A stretch of DNA of 64,000 bases from Mycoplasmataceae bacterium (GCA_029009155.1 JAQXJX010000021.1:62001-126000); one strand, 5' to 3'; counted from the first letter of the stretch, positions 36,004 through 48,013 are shown. Notes: generated by a model from the sequence alone, not told the origin. A program made the numbers and translations.

Positions 36004-38205
36004 ATGTCAAAAACTTGATTTAAACAATGAGAAGGTTTTAAACCTGGTTCATGATCTAATGAAATTGACGTTCGTGATTTCATTCAAAAAAACTATACTC
36101 CATATGAAGGAAGTAGTAGTTTCTTAACTGGACCAACTAAAGCTACTCTTAATCTATGAGACAGGGTATTAGAATTATCTAAAAAAGAAAGAGAAAATGG
36201 TGGTGTTTTAGATATGGACACTCGTTGCTCATTCATTGATGCTTTTGGACCTGGTTATTTATCAGATGCTAAACACCGTGATGAAGAAAAAATTGTTGGT
36301 GTTCAAACAGATGAACCATTTAAGAGAGCATACATGCCTTTTGGTGGTGTTAGAATGGCAAATGCTGCAGCTGAAAATTATGGATTTAAAGCAGACCCTA
36401 AGTTAGTTGAAATTTTTACAAAATATCGTAAAACTCACAACCAAGCTGTATTTGAAGCATACACACCTGAAATGAAAGCTGCAAGACATGCTCACATTAT
36501 TACAGGTTTACCTGATGCATATTCAAGAGGTCGTATTATTGGTGACTACCGTAGAATTGCACTATATGGTATTGACTATTTAATTAATGAAAAACTAGAA
36601 GCACGTGAAAAAATGACTGATGTTATGTCAGCTGATGTAATCCGTGTAAGAGAAGAAGTTGCTGACCAAGTAGCTGCTTTAAAAGCTATGAAAACTATGG
36701 CTGCTGCATATGGTTTTGATATTTCTCAACCAGCTGCAAATGCTAAAGAAGCTATTCAATGAACATACTTTGGTTATTTAGCTGCAGTTAAAGACCAAAA
36801 TGGTGCTGCAATGTCAGTAGGTAGAGTTTCTACATTCTTAGATATTTATATTGAAAGAGATTTAAAAAACAATTTAATCTCTGAACAAGAAGCTCAAGAA
36901 TTAATGGACCAATTCGTAATGAAATTAAGAATTGTTAAATTCATGAGAACTCCTGATTACAATGATATCTTTAGTGGTGACCCAATTTGAGCTACTGAAT
37001 CAATTGGTGGTATGGGTATTGATGGAAGAACATTAGTTACAAGAAACTCTTTCCGTATCATTCACTCTTTATCAAATATTGGACCTGCTCCAGAACCAAA
37101 TTTAACTATTTTATGATCTACACGTTTACCAGAAAACTTTAAAAAATTCTGTGCTGAATACTCAATTAGATTCTCTTCAATGCAATATGAATCTGATGAT
37201 TTAATGCGTGTAACTCATGGTGATGATTATGCAATTGCATGTTGTGTATCTCCAATGAAAGTTGGTAAACAAATGCAATTCTTCGGTGCTCGTGCTAACT
37301 TAGCAAAAGCATTATTATACGCAATTAATGGTGGATATGACGAAATGGAATGTCAAAAAGATCCAGAAAATTGTGACAAACACCGTTTAGGACCATGATT
37401 ACCTCAATTAGACACAACTGAAGGTGTAGCATTATGCTATGAAGAAGTTAGAGCTAGATACCGTGAAGTAATGAAATGATTAGCAAAATTATATGTTAAC
37501 ACATTAAATGTTATTCATTACATGCATGATAAATATTACTATGAAGCAGCTCAAATGGCTTTATATGATTTAGATGTATACCGTTTCTTTGCAACAGGTA
37601 TTGCTGGTGCTAGTGTAATTGCTGACTCATTATCTGCAATTAAATATGCAAAAGTATATCCAGTTTGAAAGAAATTACCTAATGGTCGTTCAATTGCTGT
37701 AGACTTCAAAGTTGAAGGCGATTTCCCTAAATATGGTAATGATGATGACCGTGTAGATATGATTGCTGTTGATGTAATTTCTGAATTTGTTACAGAATTA
37801 AAGAAAAACCCAACTTACCGTGATTCTCATGTAACTACTTCAATCTTAACAATTACATCAAACGTTATGTATGGTAGAAATACTGGTACAACTCCTGATG
37901 GAAGAAAAGCTGGTCAACCATTTGCTCCAGGTGCTAACCCAATGCATGGTAGAGATGCTTCAGGTGCTGTTAACTCATTATCATCTGTTTCAAAAATTCC
38001 ATTCAGATATGCAGCAGATGGTATATCTAACACATTCTCAATTATTCCAGGTGCTTTAGGAAAAGATGGCAAAATGTTAGTTATTTCAGGTGATGAATTA
38101 GACATGGAAAAAATTGCTCGTGCAAAAGCATGTGATGATTCAAAACCATGCTCATCTACTTCAAAATGCAAAAAAACTACTAAAACTTGCAAAAAAGGTA
38201 AATAA
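36004..38205 (+). CDS. pflB: Pyruvate formate-lyase core lacking the glycyl-radical domain
   Basis: A 733-residue PFL catalysing pyruvate + CoA to acetyl-CoA + formate. The barrel is complete: WEGFKPG start, [12 protein letters not shown], and the active Cys413-Cys414 pair in [10 protein letters not shown]. Up to [15 protein letters not shown] it follows E. coli PFL. There E. coli continues into NLAGLMDGYF and the radical loop RVSGYA, which are absent here. Instead comes a new tail of about 40 residues with four Cys and many Lys ([22 protein letters not shown]). A terminator follows, so there is no hidden domain downstream. The radical domain is the separate gene 63389-63652. GGAGG precedes the ATG. 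Confidence 0.93.
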
Positions 38206-38225
38206 TTAAATCTAAATAATAAAAG

Positions 38226-38254
38226 ATTATGACCACACCGGTCATAATTTTTAT
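38226..38254 (+). terminator. Terminator after the PFL core gene
   Basis: ATTATGACC (38226-38234) pairs with GGTCATAAT (38240-38248), then T5. Confidence 0.87.
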
Positions 38255-38290
38255 TTTTATAATATTAATATATACATTAGGTTGATATTT

Positions 38291-40942
38291 ATGAGAAAAA
38301 GTGTAAAAGGTAAGATTAAATTAAGTTTCATAATGTCTTTTATTGGTCTTTCAACATTGGGATCACTATTTGTTGGTAGTAATGTTAATACTAACAGCAA
38401 TAATGTTTCAACAAAAGTTTCGAATCCAGTAAATGAAGCATCTTTTGTTGTAACTTATTTAGATGATTCATCTGTTGAACAAACTATAACATGTTCCACT
38501 GATGCTGATTTTAATGCATTGTGCATTCCTGATGGTCAAACAACAGTTACATTAAACGGAACAACTATTGATATTACAAAAATTACATCAATAACACTTG
38601 ATTATGAAACAGGTGATTGAAGTAATATTACGACAATAGGAGATAATTTTTTAAAAGGATTTACTAGTTTATCTAAATTTAGTTTGTCCAATATGCCAAA
38701 TCTAACTTCAATTGGTGCTGGTTTTATGGATGGATGTACTAGTGTAACGGAATTAGAAATTTCAAATTTACCATTATTAGCTTCAGCTGAATTTTTATCT
38801 GCTTTACAAACATGTACAAGTTTAACAGATATAACTATTAGTCAACTTCCTCTTGTTGATCAAACTTCTTTAAAAAACGGAATTACAAACTTATCAGGAT
38901 TACTTACAAAAATTGACATTAGTAACATGGATGGAATTACAAGTGTTGCTGATTTATTTAGCTCAATGACAGTATTAGAAGATTTGAGTCTAAGTAATTT
39001 AACTAATGTAAATTCATTGACATCAGAAATATTCACAAGTATTTCGGGTTTACGAATATTAAAATTAGCTAATATTGGTGTAACTACATTCCCAGAGAAT
39101 TTTTTAGCAAATTCTTCATTGACTTCTCTTACTTTAGGTGAATTTCCAACATTGACTTCTTTACCTATAGGATTTTTGAGTAATTCTGCTAATTTAACTG
39201 CATTAAACTTTCAGAGTGATTTAACAAATATCACTGCCATTCCTAATGACTTTTTAACAGGTTGTTCAAGTTTATCTAATGTCAATGTTTCAATATTATC
39301 AAATTTAACAAGAATAGGAAACAATTTTTTAAAAGGCTGTTCAAGTTTGAATGCATTTGATATTAGTACTATTTCTAATTTATCAAGTATTGGAACAGGT
39401 TTTTTAAAAGATTGCACTATTTTAAACTCAATCAATTTTCCTACTTCTTTAACAAATATCACTGCCATTCCTAATGATTTTTTAGTTAATTGTAGTAACT
39501 TAATAGCTTTAGACCTTTCTGGCTTTGGCAATGTTACATCAATTGGAACAAATTTTTTAAGTCAATGTAGTTTATTGTCTAACATTGTTTTCCCAACATT
39601 CAGTAATTTAACTTTAATTAATGATTATTTCTTATCTGGATGTTCTGATCTAAGAAACATTGATTTCGCAAACTTTGCTAATGTTGAAACAATAAAAGGA
39701 CATTTTTTAGATGGATGTATTGCATTAAGAAAATTAAATTTTGGTCCTTGTACTAAATTAACTTCAATTGGTGCAAAATTTTTAAATAATTGTAGCGATT
39801 TACAAACAATGGATTTAATGGAAAAAGAAACTCCACCAACTTTAACTAGTTGAGGTGATAATTTAAGTGCTTTAACGTTAATTACAACTAATTTTAATTC
39901 ATATGCTTCTGCTACAACTTGAAGCGAAAAAGCTCCTCTTATTAAGAACAATATGGTTGTAGTTTGTTCAGTAACAACAGGAACTGTAGGTCAAGAAGTT
40001 CAAGTAACTGCTACAATCAATAATTTAGATCATACTACTGATCCTATTACATGAACTGCAGATTCTACTTATATCCAAATTAGCGATCCTACTTCATATT
40101 CTGGCGTTGCTAAAACTATAAAACTATTAAAAGCTTCTTCTACTCCTATAGTTATTACTGCTACATCTGGAAGTTATGTAAGAACTATTTCTATTACTAT
40201 TAATCCAGCAACTGTAACTGCTATTACTTTACAACAATATAGTTTTGAAAATGTTGAAATAGGTTCAGAAATTACAAACGTTGCCACAATTAATCCAGAA
40301 GCCGATCCAACAACACCAATTTATTGAAAGGTTCGTCAAACTTCTGACGCACATGCTGTTAATATTGTTAATAGTGAAACAACAACAGGAGTAGCGGTTA
40401 GAATTAATATTTTATATCGTCCAAAACAAGGAAGTGGAACTGTGATGTTTGATGTAACATCAGGTGCAAAGAAAACATCTTTTGTAGTTAATATTAAATA
40501 TAAAGATGTTGAGAGTGTTCAAATTGAAGGAACACCAACAATTAAAGGAAATGAATCAACAGGTGGTAGTCAAATTTATAAAGCTATAGTAAATCCAGTA
40601 GGTTCTGATCAAAGTGTTGAATGATCAATTGAAACACAAGATCATCCTGATTGAATTACAATCAATTCTTCTACAGGTGAATTAAAATGAACAGATGCTG
40701 CTGTTCTTGGTGAATATACTTTTAAGATTAGAGCAACTTCAACAGCATTTACTCAATTTTTTGGTGAAAAATTATGTACATTAATTATTAATACTAAACC
40801 TACCCCTCCAGCTCCTTCACCAAGTGTAAATAATAGTAATTGATTAGTTTGAATAGGAGTAGAATCAATCGGAATTTTAGCAATAATTATTGGTGTATAT
40901 TTCCTAGCTTCATTCTTCTATAAAAAACATTTAAGAAAATAA
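38291..40942 (+). CDS. Membrane-anchored LRR/Ig-like surface protein
   Basis: An 883-residue surface protein. It has an N-terminal signal peptide (to about residue 36) and about fifteen LRR_5/BspA-like repeats of roughly 23-28 residues (pattern L-x-x-IG-x-x-FL-x-GCSSL). Ig-like beta domains follow (about 545-840, with VGQEVQVTATI and SSTGELKW elements), then a Pro-rich hinge, one membrane helix (about 851-873) and a short basic tail. The C-terminal anchor faces the protein outward. The start is ATG 38291 with AGG upstream. A 30-base exact repeat lies inside (39220-39249 and 39448-39477). Likely host-interaction role is inference. Confidence 0.88.
39220..39477 (+). repeat. 30-base exact direct repeat inside the LRR gene
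   Basis: 39220-39249 and 39448-39477 are identical and in the same frame, encoding LTNITAIPND. The intervening 198 bases are in-frame LRR units, so recombination between copies would delete 76 residues (228 bases) without a frameshift. Confidence 0.8.
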
Positions 40943-40959
40943 ATTACAATATCCAAAAA

Positions 40960-40990
40960 AATAATCAATAATATATTTGATTATTTTTTT
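40960..40990 (+). terminator. Terminator after the LRR/Ig-like gene
   Basis: AATAATCAA (40960-40968) pairs with TTGATTATT (40977-40985), then T run. Confidence 0.75.
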
Positions 40991-41008
40991 TATATATGGA
41001 GATATTTT

Positions 41009-42172
41009 ATGGATTATGCAAAAGAATCATTAAGACTACATAAAGAATGAAATGGAAAAATTTCAATTAATGTTAAATGTCCAGTTAATACTAAAGAAGA
41101 ATTAGCTTTAGCATATACACCAGGTGTTGCACAACCATGTTTAGAAATTCAAAAAGATCCTAATAAAAGCTATAGCCTAACATGAAAAAAGAATTGTGTT
41201 GCTGTAATAACAGACGGTAGTGCTGTTTTAGGTTTAGGTAACATTGGTCCAGCTGCAGGTATGCCAGTAATGGAAGGAAAAGCTGCCTTATTTAAAGCTT
41301 TTGGTGATGTTGATGCTGTTCCTTTGTGTATTAAATCTAATAATGTTGATGAAATAGTTAACACAATTTATTTATTATCTGATTCTTTTGGTGGAATTAA
41401 TCTTGAAGATATTTCTTCTCCTCGTTGTATTGAAATAGAAGAAAGATTAAAAAAATTATGTGATATTCCTGTTTTTCATGATGATCAACATGGAACAGCT
41501 ATTGTAGTAGCAGCTGCTATTATTAATGCAACTAAATTAACTAATAGAAAACTGGAAAATACAACAGTAGTTATTAATGGTGCTGGTAGTGCTGGAATGG
41601 CTATTGCTAAATTATTATTATTAATTGGTATTGGTGATATTAGATTATGTGATATTAATGGAATAATTGATTCAACTGATAATCGCTTAAATATTTATCA
41701 AAAAGATTTAGCTATTAAAACTAATAAAAATAAAGTAAAAGGCAAATTAATTGATGCATTAAAAGGTGCTGATATATTTGTTGGTGTTTCAGCTAAAGGA
41801 TGTTTAAAACCTGAAATGATAAAAGTAATGAATAAACGTTCTATTATTTTAGCGATGGCTAATCCTATCCCAGAAATTATGCCAGATGAAGCTTTAGCAG
41901 CAGGTGCAGAAGTTGTTGGAACAGGACGAAGTGATTTCCCTAATCAAATTAATAATGTGTTAGTTTTCCCAGGAATTTTTAGGGGTGCATTAGATGTTCA
42001 AGCTAAACAAATTACTGATGAAATGAAAATTACTGCAGCTTATGCAATAGCAAGCTTAGTTAGTGATGAGCAATTATCTAAAGATTACATTATTCCAAGT
42101 CCATTAGATAAATCAGTTACAAAAGTTGTAGCTAAAGCAGTTAGTGATTGCTGATTAAAAAATAATAAATAG
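41009..42172 (+). CDS. Malic enzyme (malate dehydrogenase, decarboxylating), short form
   Basis: A 387-residue enzyme of the short bacterial type. It oxidatively decarboxylates malate to pyruvate with NAD(P)+. Motifs: YTPGVAQPC (about 33-41), VITDGSAVLGLGNIGP, FHDDQHGTAIV with metal-binding Asp, the nucleotide-binding INGAGSAGMA and ANPIPEI. Cofactor preference cannot be decided. GGAG lies 8 bases before the ATG. The fumarase gene begins 11 bases after the stop, so the two form a malate-handling operon feeding pyruvate to PFOR or PFL. Confidence 0.93.
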
Positions 42173-42182
42173 GAAAATGAAT

Positions 42183-43553
42183 ATGAGCAAGTACAAAATA
42201 ATGAAAGATTCAATTGGTGAAATTGAAGTTCCAGCCGATAAATTTTATGGACCACAAACACAAAGAAGTTTATTAAACTTTACAATTCATAATGAGAAGA
42301 TTCCTTTTGCTTTGATTTCAGCAATCGCAACAATTAAAAAAGCTTGTGCAATAGCTAATAATAAAGCAAATAAAATGGATGAAAGATCCATGAAAGCCAT
42401 CATTAATGTTTGTGATATGATTATTAATCATGAATTAGATGATAATTTTGCATTATCTGTATGACAAACTGGTAGTGCCACACAGACTAATATGAATGTC
42501 AATGAGGTAATAGCTAATAAAGCTAATATTTTAGACAATACTTTACATATTCATCCTAATGATCATGTAAATATGTCACAAAGTTCGAATGATGTCATCC
42601 CTACAGCAATTCATTTAATGATTGGTGAATTAATTAATAAAAAATTATTGATTGCTATTGATGATTTAATTAATGTATTTAAAAAAGTAATTAGTGATAA
42701 AACATTTGATATTGTTAAAGTAGGAAGAACACATTTACAAGATGCAACACCAATAACATTGCATCAAGAATTTTCTGCATTTATTGATATGCTAGAAAAC
42801 AATAAACAAATTATCTTAGAATCATTAAATTACATTTATCAATTACCTATTGGTGGCACTGCTGTTGGAACTGGTTTAAATGCTCCTAAAGGTTTTGATT
42901 TAAATGTTTGTAATGAATTATCTAAATTAACATCATATTCATATAAAGTAATGTCTAATAAATTCCATGGTTTAAGTTCTAAAGATTATGTTAGTAATTT
43001 ACACAACTCATTAAAATTATTAGCAGAAAATTTATATAAAATTGCTAATGATATTAGATGATTATCAAGTGGTCCTAATTGTGGTATAGGAGAAATTTTA
43101 ATTCCTCAAAACGAACCAGGAAGTTCAATTATGCCAGGTAAAGTTAACCCAACCCAATGTGAAAGTCTAATGATGTTATGCATTCAAGTAATTGCAAATA
43201 ACTATGCAATTAGCATAGCAAACACACAAGGTAATTTTCAATTAAATACTTTTATGCCCTTAATAGCTTACAATGTAAATCAATCCATCAATTTATTATC
43301 TGATGGAATGAAATCATTTGCTAATAAATGTGTTTATGGAATTAAACCAAATGAAAAAAGAATTAATCATAATATCGAGCATTGCTTAATGCTTGCTACT
43401 GCTTTAAATTCGACAATCGGCTATGATAAAGTAAGTGAAATAGTTAAATATGCTCATAAGAATGGCATTAGTTTAAAAAAAGCTTGTTTAGAATTAAAAT
43501 ATCTAACAAGCGATGAATTCGATAAAATTGTAGATCCAAAAAAGATGTGTTAA
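42183..43553 (+). CDS. fumC: Fumarate hydratase, class II
   Basis: A 456-residue iron-free fumarase interconverting fumarate and malate. Motifs: [41 protein letters not shown] and the signature [15 protein letters not shown]. The C-terminal ending [15 protein letters not shown] ... VDPKKM favours fumarase over aspartase. ATG 42183 gives a normal 8-base spacing from AGGA, whereas ATG 42177 lies too close. Paired with malic enzyme; malate would be routed to pyruvate. Confidence 0.92.
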
Positions 43554-43559
43554 TTTTTT

Positions 43560-44297
43560 TTAACTAAAATCAAAATTTTTAAAAGTGTATGCAGAAATTT
43601 TAATAATATTTAAAATTGATACTTCATCACTTTGACGTTCTTTATCACATCATAATGATAATTTAAGATCAGTATATGCATTATCAGAATCAATTAAAAA
43701 ATAATTTTGTAATTCTGGTAATGACATATCACGAGTGTAATCACTAATATGTAAACCAGGTTGGATACTCTTATCAGGAATTTCTTGAAATGATGTTTCA
43801 ATTCTAATTTGAGTAATTTTTTGAGTTGTCTTGTTATTTAGTGGTAAATTTTTATTGTTATAAATTGGTCGACAATTATTTGCATTAAAATTAATTTCAC
43901 TTTTGAAAGTGAAAGAGTGATTATTTTTAGATGAATAAACAGATGTTGTAAGTAATGAATCAGTTTTATCTCATTGCAATAATTCAGTACATTCACTATT
44001 GTAAAAGAAAGTATCACTAATTCAATTACGCATTGTATAGATTAGATTATCACTTATAGTAGAAAGAGTAAGTTTACTATTAATATAATCTATCTTTTCT
44101 TCTTTTGTTTTTTCATTGAAATTAGGATCATTTTCAAAAGGAGTAGATAGATCAGCATTTCATTCACCAGTATTACTTGAATATCTAAAATGTCTAGTTG
44201 ATGATAAAGTTTGTGAGCAACTTGTAATTAACATGCATGGGATGATAGCAGCTATTGTTAATAAAGGTAAAAATAAAAAAAATTTATTTTTTTTCAT
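43560..44297 (-). CDS. Lipoprotein, unknown function
   Basis: A 245-residue protein with a lipoprotein signal peptide MKKNKFFLFLPLLTIAAI ending in the lipobox ITSC (about residue 27). The mature part has a Trp-containing (UGA) beta-rich pattern and no recognised domain. It follows the metallo-beta-lactamase gene by 31 bases on the same strand. It ends 7 bases from the convergent fumC stop. Confidence 0.75.
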
Positions 44298-44328
44298 AAT
44301 TTAATTTTTTATTTTAATATTTAGTATT

Positions 44329-44982
44329 TTATTTTTTAGAAAAATGAATTAAATAAGCATTTGCTTTTTTAACTTCACTTAATTTCTTATACATGCAACC
44401 ATGACCAGGTAAAATTAAATCATCATCACTATAAGTTGCAAGAAACAATCTAATAGATTTAAAAATTTCTAATTGGTTTCCTGTTGGTAAGTCAGTTCTT
44501 CCTATTGTGTTATAAAAGATTGTGTCACCTGTAAATACATAGTTTTCTCATTTATAACAAACAGAACCCTTAGTATGACCTGGAGTCTCTAAAACATTAA
44601 AAACAAAAGTTCCAACTATTAATTCTTCACCTTCAAAAAACACATAGTTATTTTCATTAATTATTTTAATTTCACCAACTATTTCTTTTGAAAAGTTATG
44701 GTTTAAAATAACATTTTTCTCTTTTAAAGGGCAATATATTTTTGTTTCAAAATTATTTACTAAAACTTCATCAGAAGAATAATGATCATAATGACCATGA
44801 GTTAGAAGTATTCCTCTTAGAGTTAGTTTATTTTCTCTAATAAATAATGTAATTTCATTAGCATATGTAGATGGATCAATTACTACACATTCATTATTAT
44901 CATTATTAATTAGTAAGAATGCATTGTTTTGGTATTCATTACCAAAAAAGGAATATAAATTTTTTGTAATTTTTTGATTCAT
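44329..44982 (-). CDS. Metallo-beta-lactamase-fold hydrolase (glyoxalase II-like)
   Basis: A 217-residue cytosolic hydrolase with the metal motif THGHYDHYSSD (about residues 61-71), a second His in ETPGHTKGS and VFTGDTIF with the bridging Asp, then PGHG near the end. These match small bacterial glyoxalase II-like/MBL proteins acting on thioesters. Substrate unknown. UGA-Trp follows VCYK. Divergent from the mgtA leader. Confidence 0.85.
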
Positions 44983-45060
44983 GAAGATATTATATTTTTA
45001 CTTTTAAAAAGAAAAAATAATTTGGTAGATAAAAAATTTTGGTAAATAAAAAATATGGTG

Positions 45061-45066
45061 TATAAT
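45061..45066 (+). promoter_or_regulatory. -10 box of the mgtA leader
   Basis: TATAAT with an extended TG context (GGTGTATAAT). Transcription would start near 45073, giving a leader of about 190 bases before mgtA. Confidence 0.65.
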
Positions 45067-45097
45067 GTTTTTAATTTATAAAAAGGAGGATAAGAAA

Positions 45098-45205
45098 TTG
45101 AACCCGCATTTGAATAATAATGCTGACAGTGATTATTACACCGAAAATTCAATTTTTTCAAAAGGTTCATTTTTATCCTTTTCTTCAGAAATAATTGCGT
45201 TTTAG
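45098..45205 (+). CDS. Putative leader peptide of the Mg2+ ATPase gene
   Basis: A 35-residue ORF beginning at TTG 45098, with AAAAGGAGG ending 8 bases upstream, the best Shine-Dalgarno in this part of the window. The peptide begins with Asn-Pro-His and has an acidic/polar centre (ADSDYYTEN) and a Ser/Phe-rich end. It uses G/C-ending codons (CCG, GAC, ACC, TCC, GCG) that are rare in the neighbouring genes, so the RNA sequence itself is probably constrained. TAATAAT (45115-45121) can pair with ATTATTA (45132-45138) inside it. Leader peptides that sense Mg2+ through ribosome behaviour are known for mgtA in enterobacteria; the same role here is inference. Confidence 0.5.
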   Translation: MNPHLNNNADSDYYTENSIFSKGSFLSFSSEIIAF

Positions 45206-45208
45206 TGT

Positions 45209-45247
45209 TTAAAATAATAAATTAGCATGTTTATTTAATTTTTTTCT
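45209..45247 (+). promoter_or_regulatory. Weak terminator-like hairpin between leader ORF and mgtA
   Basis: A/T-only pairing of AAATAATAAA with TTTATTTAATTT, followed by T7. Could be the attenuator of the leader. Weak by sequence alone. Confidence 0.35.
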
Positions 45248-45262
45248 TTTCTTATAGATAGA

Positions 45263-47986
45263 ATGAGTAAACAAATAGTAAAAACTAACAACATTAAAAA
45301 TAACAAGATTAAACAAAAATCTCCCTTTACATTAAAGAGAAATCAATTTTTACTCGAACAAGCTAAAAAAAGTGAAAACGAATGTTTGCAATCATTAAAC
45401 ACTACAACTGAAGGTTTAAAAATTAATGAAATTGAAGAACGTAGAGAAAAATACGGATATAATGCAATTTCTACTAAAAAACAAGATACTTGATGAATGT
45501 TACTTTTTAGTGCTTTCTCAAATCCTTTTTGTATTATCCTTTCGATAATTGCTTGTTTGAGTATTTTAGTACCTGTTGCATCTGCAGAAAAAATTGATAT
45601 TTCAGATTGAATTTCATTTGGAATTATTACTGCAATGATTTTAATATCAGGTTTTATGCGTTTCTTTCAAGAAGGAAGATCAAGTAAAGCAAGTGAAAAA
45701 TTAAAACAAATGATTAAAACAACAATTGCAGTTAAAAGAAATGGTATTTTTAAAGAAATTTCAATTGAAGAAATTTTACCTGGTGATATTATTAGCTTAG
45801 CTGCTGGAGATATGATACCAGCTGATATGAGAATAATATCTGCAAAAGACTTATTCATTACTCAATCATCACTTACTGGTGAATCTGAACCAGTAGAAAA
45901 ACTTAGCACATTAATTGCTAATAATGTTACATCAGCTCTTGAATGTTCAAATTTGTGTTTTATGGGTACTTCTGTATCTTCTGGAACTGCTATTGGAGTT
46001 GTACTATCTATAGGTAATGAAACATATTTTGGTTCAATTGCAAAAGCCTTGACTAAAAAAAGAGAAAAAACAGCTTTTGACAAAGGTATTCTTAGTGTAA
46101 GTTGAATTATTATATGAACAATGATTGCACTATCTATTACTATCTTTATTATCATAGGTGCACAAAATAATAGTCAAAGTGGTTGATTAAATGCTTTAAC
46201 ATATAGTTTAGCAGTTGCTGTTGGATTAACTCCTGAAATGCTTCCAATGATTGTTACTTTAAATTTAGCAAAAGAAGCTTTCAAATTATCTAAACAAAAA
46301 ACTATAGTTAAAAAATTGAATTCTATTCAAAGTTTTGGTGCAATGGATGTATTATGTACTGATAAAACTGGAACATTAACAGAAGATAAAATTATTTTGG
46401 AAAGAAATATTAATCTTGAAGGTGATGAAGATCTAAAAGTTTTAAAATATGCTTATTTAAATAGTTTCTATCAAACAGGTTTAAAAAATTTAATTGATAT
46501 AGCTGTTATTGATAAAGCAAAAAGTAAAGGTATTGATAAACCAATTTCTGGATTCACAAAAATTGATGAAATTCCATTTGACTTCCAACGTAAGAGAATG
46601 TCAGTTATTGTTAATGGAAAAGAAACAGGTGAACAATTAGTAACTAAAGGAGCGTTTGAAGAAATTATTCAAATTTGCTCACATTGTGAATATAAAGGTC
46701 AAGTTGTTCCATTATCTAAAGAACTTATTGAACAAGCAAAATCAATAGTTTCTCAATTAAATGCTGATGGAATGAGAGTAATTGCTATTTGTATTAATAA
46801 AAATAGTTTACCAAAGGATCACCCATTCAGTATAGCTGATGAAAAAGATATGTGTTTAATTGGATTTATTGCTTTACTAGACCCACCTAAACCATCTGCT
46901 AAACTTGCTATTCAAGGTTTAGTTAAAAAAGGTGTTATGGTTAAAGTATTAACTGGTGATAATGAAACTGTTACAAAATATGTTTGTGACATGGTTGGCA
47001 TTGAATCTAATACTATTTTATTAGGATCAGATATTATTAATATGTCTGACGAAGAATTAAAAAACAAAGTAATGGATGTAAATATCTTTGCAAAATTATC
47101 GCCTGATCAAAAAGCAAGAATTATTACTGCTATTAAATCTAATAAACACATAGTAGGATTTATGGGCGATGGAATAAATGATGCAGCTGCAATGAAAGCT
47201 TCTGATATTGGTATTTCAGTTGATACAGCAGCAGATATTGCTAAAGAATCAGCTGATATTGTTTTATTAGAAAAAGACTTAACAATTTTAGAAAAAGGTG
47301 TTGTTGAAGGAAGAAAAACTTTCTGCAACATTATGAAATATATTAAAATAACAATTTCATCAAACTTTGGTAACATGTTCAGTTTACTATTTGCCGCAAT
47401 GTTCTTAAATGGTTTAGAACCAATGCTACCTACTCAAATCTTAATTTTAAATATGACTTATGATTTCTCACAATACATGTCTCCTTGAGACAATGTAGAC
47501 CCAGAGTATTACATGCAACCAAGGGCTTGAAATCCAAAATCAATATTTAAGTTTATGTTGTGTATTGGTCCTATTAGTTCGATCTTTGATATATCTAGTT
47601 TCCTAATTATGTATTATTCATTTGGATGAGGTCAAAACAATAATCCAGATACAACATTGTTATTCCAAACAGGTTGATTCTTTGAATCGTTATTAACTCA
47701 AGTAATGGTAATTTATGTATTAAGAACTCCAAAAATTCCATTTATTCAATCATCACCATCTTTTAAAGTAAACTCTGCTTTAATTATGGTTATACTAGCA
47801 GGTACTATATTAGTATTAGTACCTGGATTAGAAACAGCTAACTTATTCTCTTCTTTAGCCTCTAGAAATGTTGATCCTATGGCCCCTTTCTGGATACTAT
47901 ATGCAATTCTATTAGTTATTGCATATGTTATAACTTCTCAATTAGGTAAAGTTGCTTACAAAAAAATATTCCGTGAATGAATATAA
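45263..47986 (+). CDS. mgtA: Magnesium-importing P-type ATPase
   Basis: A 907-residue P-IIIB ATPase driving Mg2+ uptake. N-terminal cation-ATPase domain (GYNAISTKKQDTWW), actuator SSLTGESEP, the phosphorylation site CTDKTGT (Asp367), the nucleotide domain, VLTGDNE and FMGDGINDAAA, and ten or so membrane segments. VGLTPEMLPMIV is characteristic of the MgtA group rather than Ca2+ ATPases. It has only a weak Shine-Dalgarno (ATAGATAG region), in contrast with the strong one on the leader ORF. This fits translational or transcriptional control through the leader. Confidence 0.92.
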
Positions 47987-47998
47987 TAAAACTAGTTT

Positions 47999-48004
47999 TA
48001 TAAT
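47999..48004 (+). promoter_or_regulatory. -10 box of the gene at 48014
   Basis: TATAAT only 9 bases before the ATG, so the transcript would be leaderless. Confidence 0.55.
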
Positions 48005-48013
48005 AAAAATAAT

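Noticed and set aside
39211-39951. Minus-strand ORFs in the LRR/Ig-like gene
   Set aside because: Produced by the repetitive AT-rich coding sequence on the plus strand; no start signals or family match.
44979-45170. 63-residue minus-strand ORF opposite the mgtA leader
   Set aside because: It is antisense to the leader ORF with the strong Shine-Dalgarno, has no ribosome site, and looks like a shadow frame.
45073-45262. M-box (ykoK) Mg2+ riboswitch upstream of mgtA
   Set aside because: The conserved M-box core elements were not found; the region fits a leader ORF better.
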